From NCBI RefSeq assembly GCF_028640845.1, contig NC_080541.1, positions 161,332,502 to 161,396,501 on the forward strand: a stretch of DNA of 64,000 nucleotides, written 5' to 3'. Under the pieces are notes generated by a model. It saw nothing but the letters and a program-made list of their open reading frames with translations, had not been told where the DNA came from and did not search any database. Positions within the stretch are counted from its first letter, which is position 1. The number at the start of each line of letters is the position of its first letter. Below are positions 10,380-24,300 of this stretch, one piece after another. The translations under genes were made by a program, and so were the position numbers. The stretch is from Ahaetulla prasina. Lineage: Eukaryota; Chordata; Lepidosauria; Squamata; Colubridae.

Positions 10380-10511
10380 CTGTTTCCACCAAAATAAGAC
10401 ATCCCCTGATAATAAGCCCAATCGGGCTATTGAGTGCATGGCAATAAGACCAAGCGCTTATTTCAGGATTCAAAAAATATAAGAAAGGGTCTTATTTTTG
10501 GGGAAACTGGT
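10380..10511. mobile_element. MITE with AAAATAAGAC ends
   Basis: TTTCCACCAAAATAAGACAT at one end and GGTCTTATTTTTGGGGAAAC at the other are inverted. The same family is at 27014-27672 and 51056-51330. Confidence 0.65.
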
Positions 10512-10512
10512 A

Positions 10513-11503
10513 TTTTCTTTCAAAACTGAAATATACACATTGTATTCTAGAAATTCTACCATGCAGGTGGAATACAGTTCAGCAAAACCAAATTCTAGTA
10601 TATTTTGGTTATTTCAGATTTTTCCTAAAATCTAGACTCAGCAAGGCTGATGTGCTTCTTATTTCTTTCCCATTTTTCTCTGTATGCTTTTCTGCCAGTT
10701 TGTTCTCCAATCTCCCCAGCATTTTCCTTTCCTGTCTCTGGTTACTCCCAGCCATTGCCGATGTCCTTGGGTGGATGGGCCGGGGTCTGCTCCTCTCCAA
10801 ATCAGCTCAGTGGAACGTGCAAGTTTTTCCCCATGCCTGAAATCAAATGCATGTTTCAGTCCAAACATGGACCAAGCAGAAATAGCTGATCCACATGGAG
10901 AACAATTGTGCACATTTGAAGGCCAGATCTGTATGGAATACATGTGACCCATTAGAAAATACAGCTGATGCTTTTCCATGTGTGGCAAAATATAGCCTCA
11001 GAGGTTACCTCAGAAAAATTATACAGAAAGGGTTACAATAACATGTACAAAAACATGCTTTAAGCTCAGGAAGCAAAGAAAATATTGGGAAGAAGCTAAA
11101 ATGGCTTTCCTGGGATATAGGAGGGCAGGAAGGAAAGCATAGCCAGGCTTTCAAGATTCCTTCACCATAGCTTGTATCATTAAACATAGTTCCAGTCTCT
11201 AAACTTGTGCATTCAGTTTCCTTGAATTGCTGACACATCAATAGAATAGCAGAAGCATACATGTGATTGTGAAATAGGGAGCTGATAAGAAAAACTTATT
11301 ATCAGAACATTTAATACTTATATAAGCTATAAATGGTACATAACAAGAAATGTTTGAACCTTTTACCATTGTGGTGTTCTTGGATGTATATGCTTTTCAA
11401 CTTTTATCACATGTGATGAGATGTAAAGATATTTCTATGTTCTTCAATATTTTCTTCTGAATATACAAGCATAATTCTGTGCATGTATATACTCAAGCTT
11501 GCT
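10513..11503. other. intergenic, nothing recognised
   Basis: Several overlapping short frames in 10609-10988, none with codon or splice support. Confidence 0.35.
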
Positions 11504-11640
11504 TGATACAGAATAACGGAATTTGAAGAGACCTTGGAGGTCTTCTAGTCTAGTCCAACCCCCTGCTCAGGTTTACAACTTGAGGCTGTTTCCCCTGACC
11601 CCCCAGAATTGAATAAAACGCCCCTACATGGAGACCACTT
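11504..11640 (-). mobile_element. CR1-type LINE 3' fragment
   Basis: AGAGACCTTGGAGGTCTTCT then AGTCCAACCCCCTGCTCAGG, the antisense end of amniote CR1 elements. Confidence 0.65.
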
Positions 11641-11699
11641 CATGTAAAATAAGTTGTTGCTCTTCCCTGACACTGTATGTATGCCTCAATAAATTATAA

Positions 11700-12600
11700 C
11701 TTTCATCTCATTAACTTTTTTTTTTTGCTTGCATAGACATGTACCCAACTTATGTCACAAAGATCCCTTAGTGCACGGTCTCCACACAACACTGGAAAAT
11801 TCTAGCAAGGCAGTCTTAAGACTAGCAGCTAACAGTAAGCTAGTCACCATAGTTTTAGACAATAATGATGACACCATAAAAGTAATAAGGTTCTATCAGA
11901 CTGTGACCTGCAGAGAACACCTAAAGCTATGTCACAGAAGAGGTGAATTACAGGTTAAAGAGCCTCTGGTGATTCTGCCACACATATCTCCTCTAATTTG
12001 CTCCAAGTTATTTCTTTTCTAACTCTTTAACTTGCTTTTAAGAGCAAGTCCTTGACACTTGACCCTCCCCAAACCTACAGTTCAGAACAGCTTGAGTTTC
12101 CTGAAGGCTGTTTCTAGGCTGTTTCAACGGACATGGTACACATGATATTGTACGTATGATCAAATACCATTTAATCATCTTTGCTTTTCAGAAACATATC
12201 TAAAACTGGAACCAGTGGATTATCTGCACTGCAAATCTCATAACCTTAAACAATGATTGAAGAAAAATCTTTCTTGAAATCTTTCTACTTATCTAATGAT
12301 GTAGGTACTGAAAATCTCCATGTTGCTTCTTATGGCTTGAAATTTGGTACTTGCCGATCTCTTTTCCCTTGAATATGAAGGTACAGTAAATATATGCAGT
12401 ATAATACTGGAAGATGAAGATAGACCCCTCCAGGTCAAAAACAGTGCTGCATTATACGGGTAAATTGACGTGCAATATTTTTTCCTCCAGGACTGAAATA
12501 AAGCCTGACTTTTAGCTTCTTTTATGTTATCAGTATTCTTGTTGTTATTATAAGCCATTTTGCCATATTCTCACAATTAAGGCAATCAAATATTTGAATA
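11700..12600. other. intergenic, nothing certain
   Basis: A 97-codon + frame (11729-12022) has no recognised motif. No repeat ends seen. Confidence 0.3.
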
Positions 12601-12618
12601 AAGAATATTCATTCATTC

Positions 12619-13015
12619 AGTAGTCCTCAACTTATGATCACAATTGAGCCTAAAATTTATGTTGCTAAGTGAGAAATTTGTTAAGTGAGTTTTGCCCCAT
12701 TTTATGACTTTTCTTGCTACATTTGTTAAGTGAATTAAAGCAATTGTTAAATTAGTGACACATTTGCTAAATGAATCTGGTTGCCCCATTGATTTTGCTT
12801 GTCATAAGATTGCAATCGGTGATCATATGACCCTGGGACACTGCAACTGTCATAAATGTGAATCAGTTGTCCAGTACCTGAATGAACATCTTGTGACCAT
12901 AGGGATGCTGCAATAGTCATAAGTATGAAAAATAGTTATGTCACTTTTTTCGTGCCATTGTAACTTTGAACGGTTGTAAGTAAGTGAACTATTGTAAGTC
13001 AAGGACTACCTGTAT
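12619..13015 (+). mobile_element. CCTCGACTTAC-end MITE, full length
   Basis: AGTAGTCCTCAACTTATGAT to AAGTCAAGGACTACCTGTAT. About 395 bp, inverted ends, no coding. Confidence 0.82.
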
Positions 13016-15197
13016 AATAAGATCTTTATTTAGCTTAATGTGATATTAGTGTTTTGAACTGTACACAGTTGTCTTTTTGCACAATATTAACTATATCTAT
13101 GCAGGATTTTGCAACTGTCTAAACTACACAATAAGCTGGAAAATCAAGCAAAATATATGACATATTATGTGCCAGATGATTATCTGGGTTGTGCTGTCTG
13201 TGATGTTCCTAGTAACAGTTACAAAAAATTACACTGTTCTTTCAAAATGATCTCTGCAATCATTAGGATGTAAGCACATAATTAAGTGTTTTTGGGGAGA
13301 CACACGTGATAGTACCAGTGTTGTTATTCTGATCTTGTGAGAATATAGTTCTGAAATTTGGGATGTCACAATCCAGACAGCACTGACACATGATTCCATA
13401 ATATTTTCTTATAATCCAAAAAAGTGTATTATTTATACCATGCAGTCTGAAGACTTTCAATTTGGAGATACATTAGAATGTAGATGAAGGTCCTGTCACT
13501 TGTAGCAGAGATAATGAAATGATGGAGAGATTGCAAGAGAATATACTGAATGAAAAGTTAAACAATAATTGTATCCCAGTGGATAGAGAGAAATGTTAAA
13601 CTTGGGATCACATCTTGAAGATGAGGATCCCTAGGATGTTTGTTGCAAAGAAAGAACCTAGGAGCCCTTTGGATCAAGTTGCTTCTTAGGGTTTTCTGTG
13701 TGCTAGAAGATTTCAGGATTGAAGATTCCGAATTGAAGGTTTGGACTGATCTAGCCATACTTTACATGGAGTGATTTTTGATAAGGTAGATGAAATGTCT
13801 TAATGAGATGCTGATTAAAATAACACATGTAAAGTTGCAGTGGGGACAGCACATGCATCTTGGGTTATTGAAATTTAAACCTGATTATGAACTATGGCCA
13901 ACATAGACCATCACACTTTTTTAAAAAATAGGTCACATGATAAAATGGGTGGAACATAGTGTAAACAATCAGAGTATAGTTAACTTTATACTATTTGGAT
14001 AGTATAGTAAATAGTAGAACAGTATAAATTCAGAGCTATAAGAATATGTAATTGGGAGCCTAATTCCAGATGAAGACAAAATGGATACTATCTGGGTAAA
14101 CTTTGAACCACTAAAAATTAATTTATAAAATATTCCAAGCAATGCGTATGATAGGAGACTATCAGTTCATAAAAAAGTGATTCTAAAAATCCTGACCCAA
14201 CATAAAAGCATGCATGTAAGAAAATTATAGGGAAGCTTCGGAGGAAAGGGACAAAAAACTGTCTAAGGAAAATCAACCTAGTTATTGATGACATTTTGGA
14301 GGAACCAGCATCTTCCTGATCTTACATGCCCCCACACAAAATGTACCTAGATTACTTTATGACGGAGCTGTTGTCAGAACATAAGAAAGATGCACAGAAA
14401 TGACCTGGGAAGCCCACTAGCGATGGTCTAATAAGATAAACTTCAGCCAGGGTTTTAAAATTCTTATCAAGTAGCACATGGTGAGTTACTCCTACCTCTC
14501 CATCCTGACAGGAACACCATTGTTGGTGTGGATAGGGTGTTGTTTTGATATTTCTCCTCTAGTCCCATGGAAAGGAGGGCACTTCCATCGCCAGGGGAAA
14601 GGTTCTTCTGTGAGGAAGGTTCTAAAACCTTCTTCATACACATATAACAGAACTTCACTTACATTTGATTTAGAAGATCCCTTATGTGCTGCTCCATTGG
14701 CGGCGTAGGAGCTCTACCTAGATCAGTTTGGCACTCCACATCCATAAATGTTGTTTAATGTCAGGAGTTACCTGATCCATTTAACACTTTATGTGGAGAA
14801 AGACATATGACTGTAATTAGCTTATAAAGGAACTCATTCAATAAAACTTAATTATCTGACGGTATCTGTCCTCAGGTGACAGGACAGTAAATGACAATTA
14901 AGAGCCAGAGTCTGGCCTCTGCCTTCTTTTCTGAAGATGTAAGAGATACATTCTGCATGTCCACAGACTTTTGTTTTTAAAGAAGTGACATCCCTTTAGC
15001 TAAAATCTTTCTGTTAAACTTTGATTGCATATTTTAGCATTATGGATTTGCAACTTTGCTTGCAAAGTTTCATGGATACGGCATCAACTAGGCCAGCTTC
15101 ATAAAATAATCCCTAAAAGGGGAAGATTTTTGTTCCTGAGGACAATAGATTCTTATACAACGCTTTTTCAGAGTTTTATCTATTTTATTTCTTTCAG
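13016..15197. other. upstream flank of C1orf141
   Basis: No clear repeats. Probably holds the non-coding first exon(s) and promoter of C1orf141, but no CpG island or TATA context allows placement. A short stretch at 14646-14670 resembles C1orf141 exon 2 (see findings). Confidence 0.3.
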
Positions 15198-15238
15198 AAT
15201 TAAAGAACTGCTGTCTCTATAGAAAATGAAGAGTAAAC

Positions 15239-15319
15239 ATGGCTCAGAGAGTACTAGTAAAACTAGATGTGTTGAAGCGATATGAGAAGAAAAAACTGAG
15301 CAAATATGACATGGTGGAG
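15239..15319 (+). CDS. C1orf141: C1orf141 coding exon 1
   Basis: Encodes 27 residues from MAQRVLVKLDVL to KYDMVE and ends in phase 0 at GAG|GTATGA. The exon probably begins at 15198 after the acceptor TTTCTTTCAG, so there should be an upstream non-coding 5' exon that I did not find. The peptide matches the start of mammalian C1orf141. Confidence 0.8.
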
Positions 15320-18300
15320 GTATGAGATAACTTTTGAGATAATATACAGCAGAAATATTTGTGATTCAGTTTTTAGAACATACAGTATGTTTTTTCCTAT
15401 GAGCTTCAAGAAAACCACAGGAACGTGGATTCAGTAGGATTCTCAGAACTGATTCAAACTTCCTGTGCATAAATAAAATATGGAGTGAAACATAAAAGTA
15501 CCTCTCAGCTTTACTGAGAACAATTAATGTTTCATAACTGGGTTCCCATTTGAACAATGTCATTGCTTCTATCAGCAGAACTGAAAGGAGCAGGGGTGAA
15601 ATGCTACCAGATCGGACTGGATCGGGCGAGTAGGTAGCGGAGTTTGGTTCTGATTCGCCGATCCAGTAGCAATCGCCGGCTGGCCACGCCCCTGAACCAG
15701 TCCACGGCCCGCAGTCCAGCCTTTGCAACACCGGAACACCGGGAAGGTAGCTCGCCACCTGCTCGCCCTCAGGTCTGGGGCCGGAGCCCATTTCCCGAGG
15801 CCCCGGAACCGCCACCTTCCCCAACCGGGTCAGGGAATGCACCATTCCCCGACTCTGGCCTTTCCCCAGAGCCGCCGCCCGCTCTTCCTTCGCCCACTTG
15901 CTGCCCGCTCGCCGCCTGTTCCCCCTTCGCCTTTGGTCAGGGCCCAGGGATACCTCATTCCCCTGAGACCCCGGAACCACCCCCTGCTTGCCGCCTGCCT
16001 CAACCGGGTCGGGGAATGCACCATTCCCCGACACCAGCCTTGTCCCAGAGCCGCCGCCCGCTCTTCCTTCGCCACGCAGCATATACTTACTTTCTTCCAG
16101 TGGCTGGCTGCCAGGAAAGGCAAGAGTCCAAAAGTTAGAGTCCCTCTCCTTGAATCTGCTGCCGCCTTTGCTGCGTTTTCTATGCACCGACTGCGCAAAC
16201 ACACACCCGTTTATTTCATTTATTTATCAGCGGCAGGTTGGGTGTGCGCTTGCGCAGCCAGCGCATAGAACAAGGTGGCAGATTCAAGGAGAGGAACTCC
16301 GGTAACTTTTGGATGCTTGCCTTTCCCGGCAGCCAGCCGCTGGAAGAAAGTAAGTATATGCCGCGTGGCAAAGGAAGAGTGGGCAGCGGCTTCCCGGTTG
16401 AGGAAGCGACGAGCAAGGGGCGACTCCAGGGCCTCAGGGAATGGGGCGGCCCTGGGCCCTGACCAAAGGCGAAGGGTGAGGAGGTGGCAAGCGGGCGGTG
16501 AGTGGGCGGCAGCTCTGGAGAAACGCTAGAGTCGGGGAATGGTACATTCCCCGACCCCGTTGAGGCAAGTGGGGGCTCCGGGGCCTAGGTGAAGGGAGAA
16601 CAGGTGGCGAGGGAAAGGGAAAAGAATTTTTTTTCCCTACTGGGTTATGTGGCCGTGGCTTGGTGGGGGAGTTGTGACTGAGTGGGCATGGCTGTGAGTG
16701 ACATTGAGTTGGCCACGCCCACTCAGTCACAGGACACACCCACCCACCAAGCCACACCCACAGAGTAGGTAGCAAAAAAATTTAGATTTCAACCCTGGAA
16801 AGGAGTGAGTCTTCCCCTCCCTGGGATCCACAAAGTGAAAAAAATGCCAAGATGGTGGCTATGACTGTGCAACTGAAATTCTATTTATGTGCATCACATA
16901 AAAATGGATAGAGTTGTGGCCGCCATCTTGATTTTTCCCACTACATCCTATGGACACTCTTGTCTTCATCTCTTGTCATTCTTCATACATCCCACAAAAA
17001 ACCCTGTTCTGGAATATTTGGGATTGCGGAGCAGAGGATGAATCTTTTGCCCCATTCTGATTGGAATGCAATTTCAGCATTGGATGATTTGCATTTGTTG
17101 TTTACCTCTGTGTATTCTCTAAAATGTTACCTTCATTTGTATGTATTTATTTATGCCTTTAAAAATGAACCTTTTGAATACCAGGCTGCCTCTTTCCTGA
17201 TAGGGCTAGTTTAAAAAGGACTTACATGATACTGTAGATAGCTACTCACACAATCTGTATAAGTATTAATATTTTTAAAAATTACCTTGGTGCTTTACAT
17301 AGTAGTGAAAAGTGAGTTTACAAGCTAGATACTAATGATTTCCATGTGTGTGTGTGTGTTTAAATCAGTGTCAGAATCTTGGGAAAGTACAATTAAAACC
17401 CTATCACAGAACTCCATTGACATTTGATTTTAAATTGTTTTATGAACCTACAACTAAGAAATCAAGTATTCCAGCAATTCCGTCTTTACATAATTCATAC
17501 ATTATAGAAAAGGAGCAGAATTCAACTATGCCGTCTGAAAGGTAAGACTTCTTTGATCTGATCTGAGCGGGTATTGCAGTTTTGCCATGTATTGATCACT
17601 TCTGTCAAGACCACAATGAGTGCTGAGTGGCATGTTAAGAGCCACATTTTAAAAGTAGCAGAAGGTTTTATGAAAGATCTTCCAGAGCAGCTCAGGGTAA
17701 TTCCATAAATCCACTCCATATTTTCAGCTTCACTACCATCAGCATCACAAAGCTGAATAAAAGGAACCAAGAATCACCACGACACTCAACACTGCTGAAG
17801 GAGAAATAAGATTATTTTATTGCCACTCCATGCAATAGTGATATAAACCAAACTGCTTGTGCACATACGCCTCATACACATATTCGCATTTATTTATCCA
17901 AGCGGGACTGGATTAAAAGTTTTAGTTAATTTTAACTGGGGTTAGTTATTAATTTTTAGGTAATGGGGTTTTAGTATTTTAATTGTAATTTTAAATTTCT
18001 GGCCTATTTAAATAAGTTTTTTAATTAATGTTTTACCTTGTATGATATTTGTATTTTATTGGGCTGTAAACCGCCCTGAGTCCTTCGGGAGATAGGGCGG
18101 TATAAAAATCTGATTAAATAAATAAAATAAATAAAATTCACTTTGTACTATGTGCATATTTTTGGTCACATCAGTGCAGATCTTTCAGAACTTGGGCTGG
18201 CTGGAATTGGCAAGCCAGGAAAGCTGATGTGATGTAAAGACAATCAGGTTTCACCAAGGAACCAGTACAATATAATGCAATGCAATGCAATGCAATGCAA

Positions 18301-21300
18301 TGCAATAATGAACAATGCAACCACTGCAAAAGTAGGAGAAATAGCTTTGAGATATTTATCCACATAGAACACCCTTATCCGAGAAAGCTCGTTGGCTGAC
18401 TTTTGGTCACTCATACTTTCTCTGTTCAACCTTCCTCACAGGACTGTAGTTGGGGGGTGGGGGGAAAGAGGAGGAGAGAGCACTATCTATACACCTTCAG
18501 TTCCTAATTTAATAAATAAAAAATAAATATTTGTTTACAGAGGCCTGTGAGCTCTTTAGAAACTAATTCCAGGCAAGTGTGTGTGTGTAAATCTACCCTA
18601 AATGTTCTCAAATTATTGAAGTTCTTTTCTCGAATTGTTGCAGGACATGTACATTAAACCAATTTTGTATTTTACAGCTGGGATATTCCTAGTACTTCAA
18701 GCTCTGCATTATCAACACACTTCTCTAGGAATATTTATTCTGGCAAATCTGCTGTGAGGCCATCTAGCGCTCCAAGTTATCTGAAATGTAAGGCAAATGA
18801 TCTGAAAGACATATTCATTATATTTATGTAGTAAGTTTTTAATTGGAATCTATGCCTGGCTTTTCAATCATTGTCAGCCACAGTTTACTTAACCGATGTT
18901 TATGCAATAAATCACAATTGCCTGGGATGACATGTTCCATTCAATCAAGGTTTCTTAACCTTTTTGGGGGATGGACCAGCGGTGGGTTTCAATTTTTTTC
19001 ACTACCGGTTCTGTGGATGTGGCTTGGTGGGTGTGGCTTGATGGGCACAGGGGAAGGTTACTGCAAAATCCCCATTTCCTCCTGATCAGCTGGGACTCGG
19101 GAGGCAGAGAATAGATGGGGGCCAAGGCCAGTCAGAGGTGGTATTTACCGGTTCTCCGAACTACTCAAAATTTCCCCTATCAGTTCTCCAGAACTGGTCA
19201 GAACCTGCTGAAACCCACCTCTGGGATGGACCCTTTTAAGAATCTGATAAAACTATGGACCCCTTTTCAGAAAAATATATTTAAATGCTTAAAATGAATT
19301 AGTGAAAATCAACTTGCAATTTTTTCCACATCTAAGCTTGTGGATCCCCTGAAATCTGCTTATAAACCCCAAGAGGATCCATGAACCGCAGATTAAGAAC
19401 CTCTGCACTAAATTGTAAATAATATTTTTTTAAAACCAGGAAAGCTGGGTTCACATAATACATTAAGCCAGATATTCTCAAGCTTTGCAGTCCCTTAAAT
19501 AATAAATGAATTTGTATGAGCCCTCATATACCAAAAGGAAGTAAATTATTTTGTTGGAATTTGGCTTGGACAAGAAATAAAGAAATAAATATGCCAAACA
19601 ATTTAATTTTTAAAAAGCACCTAGATATCATAGGGGTTTGTGCAAAGCAAGAAGCAAAGCCCAGCAAAGTTCTGACTGCAGTTCTATCCTTTATGTATAA
19701 AATTGATTTGGTTGAAAAAAGGAAAAACTATGTGACCTCACTAAGAAAATCACATTTTAAGCACTAAGCCATAAAGTAATAGTTTACCATGGAGTGGAAA
19801 TCCCAAACTTGCAAGGTATCAAGATCATTATTTTATAATTAATGAAGGATTCTAAATTTTAAATCACTCTCTCTCCTCTCCCCCTATCTCTCCCACCACC
19901 CCGCTGTGTTCTACCTACTTACTTACCTATCTTCCCCAATTTTTAACTCATTTCTTCCCCTCCTGCTGCTTTCTATGGCTTTTGTCTTTCCTTTTTTAAA
20001 GCCTACGCCAATGTTGGTGTTGGGAATCTGGGAAAAGAGAAGTTTGCCATATGAGATATATATTCAAATTCTATATAATTTGAAGATTGTGGTTGAAATA
20101 AAGTGCCACTCATTTACATTTCCTGTTATAATATAAAAATTTTACTTTTTAAATTCTATGTACTTCTTTTTACAATCCATCTGACATCAGCAATTTTTTT
20201 GATGTGGGATAGTACTTTTTAAACATTGCTGATAAAATCTTTGCAAAGTATTACATAATCCCTTTGAGTACATATAATGAAACACCAAATTTTCTTGAAC
20301 ATGTAGCTGGCATTAGCATTTATAAATTTCCCTAAATTCAGTAATGTGTTTTCTAATTGTAGAGCAACTTTGTCCAACCTGATCTTCAGATATTAGATTT
20401 CACTTGCCATAATTTCCACCTGGAGTAAATATCTGATTTCTCAAAAACCAATTAAGTATGTTGTTTGGACATCTGAGCATTCCAGATTGATGCCAAGGTC
20501 ATGTAAAGAAGCCCTCTTTAAGGCAAGCTCAGCCTTGTTTTTTCCTAATAGGCCTCTGCATTATGCTGCGTGATATTTATTCCTGTTTTATTCTGGCTTT
20601 TGTTTTCATAATGTATTTCTAAAAGCTAACTTGAAGACTGCAGATGGAAGCTTCTTAATCCTGAAACAAAAATTAAAGCAAAAAAATGCTTATTCCACCT
20701 CAGAAGTTCAGAAAATACCAGAAACATTATCAGATGTAAGTTGTACTATTGAGAATGTCATACCTTTAAAAAAAAACACCAGAGAATTTATCACATGATG
20801 CCAGTATGTATGCCCCTTGCTCTCGTATGTCAAGATTTAATTTTTCTTTTATTTTTTTAGAAAATCCTAAAAAATTCAAATCAACCTACAAAGCACAATC
20901 TCAAAAATGATAAAAGAATAAATGAAATCTGATGCCACTACAATTTAGGAGAATATTCAGCAAAATGCCTTTTTAAACATATTTTTTTCATTTCTTTTTC
21001 ATAGCTGGTCATGTGATGATCTCAGTTTTGTTTCATCTTTTCTTTCATTTCAGTTAAATTCTACCATTTCTGCTTCTTTCATTCCAAATCATAATCATCC
21101 ATATGCCACTGTTCTCCCAGATAGATATAAAGTAATAACATCCACCACAGCTTCATTCTATCAAAACTTCCACCTAAAAAATTATAATAAGATAAAGAAG
21201 ATATAGCTTATATTATCCATACTAATGCTGAGGTCAGTGCCACTCAGTTTGTGCCAGTTTTTCTCAAATTCATCCAAAATTTTAGTTTTACCCCAAGGTT

Positions 21301-24300
21301 ATCACACTATTACTGTATACATAAATTGGCACATCAAATCTAGCAATTATTTGTAAGCCAACATAATCTTGTTCACATACCAACAACCAAAAAGCTGAAT
21401 GCAATATACTGAATCACATTGTTTAGACTTGAATAATCAAAAGCAATTCAATGTAAACTATTGACTTGATTTGGGTCTCTGGGTTGATTTGAGTCAAATC
21501 TCTGAATTAGATTCTTGATTCAAACAATTTTAGTGGGGGGGGGAGCCTTTCAACACATGTGTGAAGGCTACCACCCTTCAAATCAATCCAGGGACAACAA
21601 GTTTAATTCAATAATTTGATCCGGATCAATGACCCAACTGAAAAAAATTAATTTGATTCAAAGAGTTTAATCAAACTACCTTTGAACTGAAACTCCCTAT
21701 CAAATCTTCACATAGTTGCAATATTCAAGCTTTTATTATTGACAGTGGAATATTTCTAATCAATGTATCAGTCATAAAGCCTGCATGCACAAAAGTAAAA
21801 TGAATTATTCTTTTACTCTCCTTTGAATATTTTGTTTTACACTCAGTTGTTTGCTGAAATGCCATAATTTTGCCTCTGATTACCCCATTCTTCTTTTTTG
21901 TGCCTTCATATCGGTCTTGATTCCCACTCATACCATTTTCTTGGCAACATTTTCAGAAGTGGCATACCATCGCCTGTTTTGTAGGGTTGAGAGAGAGTGG
22001 CTAGCCCAAAGTCACTCAGCTGGCTTTGTGCCTAAGATGGGACTAGAACTTAATATCTCCTGGTTTCTAGCCTTTAACTACTACACAAAATTGGCTCTCC
22101 CGTATTACACTGTGAGGTAAAAAGAACACATTTTGGATTTCTTTCCCAAGATAAAAGATAATGGTATAAAGTATTAATGTTCAAAAGGATGAAGGTATAT
22201 TTTTCCTTATGATAGGTTAGCAATAACTGTACGATTTCTCCCTTTTCATCATCTTTCTTAAATTTAAGGAAATGGTTGATGTTTTAGGCATAGAAGATTG
22301 GATAATACAGTTTCTGGAAAGTGTGGTTAAAAAAAGTCAAGATGGTGGCTGTAATGGTATGATCAAAGCTCTCAGTCATGGCCACCATCCTAACCTTTTT
22401 GAGCATGCCCAATGGACACTCCTGAATAGATAGCTCATGCAAACAAATATATCTGTTAATTGAAATTAATACATAGACTATATGTATAAGATAGCAACTA
22501 AAATGAAATTACCCATTTAACCCTGGTGTAATTAACACTAAAAAAAAAAAGACATGATCACAATCTGATTTAAATTCCAGCAGTTGAGCTTTCATTAACT
22601 TTGCTATGGTCACGTTAGCTGGAGACAGCAAGGAGAAAGAGAGAGATAAAAATCTGATGACTAGCCAGAAAAAGTGAATAATAATAGATAATGAGCTCTT
22701 TCAACAAGTCCCTGTAAGCAAACAGAAAATAACAGTGTACATGTTCTCTGTTTCAATATTGCCATTTCAAAGCGGGTTTATGCAATTATGTAAGAGAGTA
22801 CATTCAAGTATGTGTCTGGAAAAATGCCATTTTAAAATGCTCCTGCAAATAGGAATCTGCTATATCAGATCCGTTGAGTGGAGTTGGTCACAACTGAATG
22901 GCTGATGACAACAATGATATCAGAACTGTTTAAAAGAGATTTTCTGAGAATTTTCCCATATTAAGAAAAGTGGAATATCAAAAAGTGATGCCTTGTTTTG
23001 CACAAGTTGATAACAGTTGTAATGAAAATCTATGCCTCTAGACTTCAGTGAAATTCACTGTCGATCATGGAAGGAAGTTGAAGGAAGGAAATTACAGATA
23101 ACCCAACAATGGGTCACATGAGTTGGAGCATATAAGTGGTTTATCGCATAACACAGATATGGCTTCCTTGCCTGTAACACTAAGCAAGATGATCGTGCAT
23201 GAATAACAATGGTCATTCATGATATGTGAAAGCACCTTTGCATGATAACATTACATCAGGCACCATCTCTACCTCTAGTGATATTTTGAACATGTTGCAC
23301 ATCTTTTCCAGTTGAATTTGTTGCCTGCAAGAACCTGTATTAAATGGGATGGAGAGACATCTGTCAGAGAGACAAAAGGTTGGAGAAAATAAATACTCAT
23401 TATGAACCACAGCAAATGCATTTAAATAACACATAGATTTCAGGAATGAGAGGACTGGTTCAGATATTCAATACAGTTGAAAAAATTGTGTTAGCGTTGT
23501 ATATCTTAAGACTGAACTTCAAAGGCTGAAAAAGATTAGCTTGGATTCCTGAGCAAATAGCATTTGGATTAGGATTTATTTATTTAAATGTACTTTATTT
23601 TCTATGACTGATGCATTTAAAATAAATGTAAAGACATAATATTTTATTACAATCATCTATTTCAATATGTATGATTGATTCAAAGAAGTTTGTTGCTTGT
23701 AACTTCGTTACAAGAATAAGCAACAATAGGTTGCAAAGTTTGGAAGTGAAGGAACCAGCCACAAGAAGTGGACCAGAGAAGAGAATGAATGAATGAATGG
23801 ATTAGTTAATTAATTAATTAATGAACAAATACAGACAAATTAAGACTAATGCTGGAGATTTTCTTCCGCTCAAATGTTACTGATAATGTTGAATATTTTC
23901 AATGACTAACTCAAACATTAGAGTAAACAAGATGCCAATCCAAACACATTTCCCCAAAATGACAGATTTAATTCTGGATGAAAACATTCATAGATGTGAG
24001 TTAGCCTAATCTTAAAATGCAAACAAATTCCCCAAAGGCCTGAAACTGTCTTTGTGACTCACTGGCTCCACAGGGTAAACAACTTGTAGTTTGGACATTG
24101 CGCTAGCATGTGAATCAATCCCCAGATCAATCTCTTAATCATAGTTATGCTTCCCTTTAGTTATATCTTCTCCACTTTTTTCCCAAGTCCATCCAACTGT
24201 AAGCCAATTTTCCCTAACTTGGTTTCTCAACCAAAAGTTATGCTGGCTGCAAATCAGTTGTAGTGCAAAATATCTAAAAGGCATTAGGATGAGAATCTCC

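Noticed and set aside
11729..12022. 97-codon + frame
   Set aside because: No motif, no splice context, single isolated frame in AT-rich intergenic DNA.
15366..16202. 278-codon minus-strand open frame
   Set aside because: It lies mostly in the GC-rich palindromic hAT element, overlaps frames on the other strand, and has no family motif.
20861..20932. Possible alternative last exon of C1orf141
   Set aside because: A good acceptor and 23 open codons in the right phase before TGA, but AT-rich Lys/Asn peptide and no poly(A) context; likely chance.
23312..23378. Candidate missing exon of C1orf141
   Set aside because: It fits the required phase, but the donor GTTGGA is poor and the peptide has no support. 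Mentioned only as a lead.
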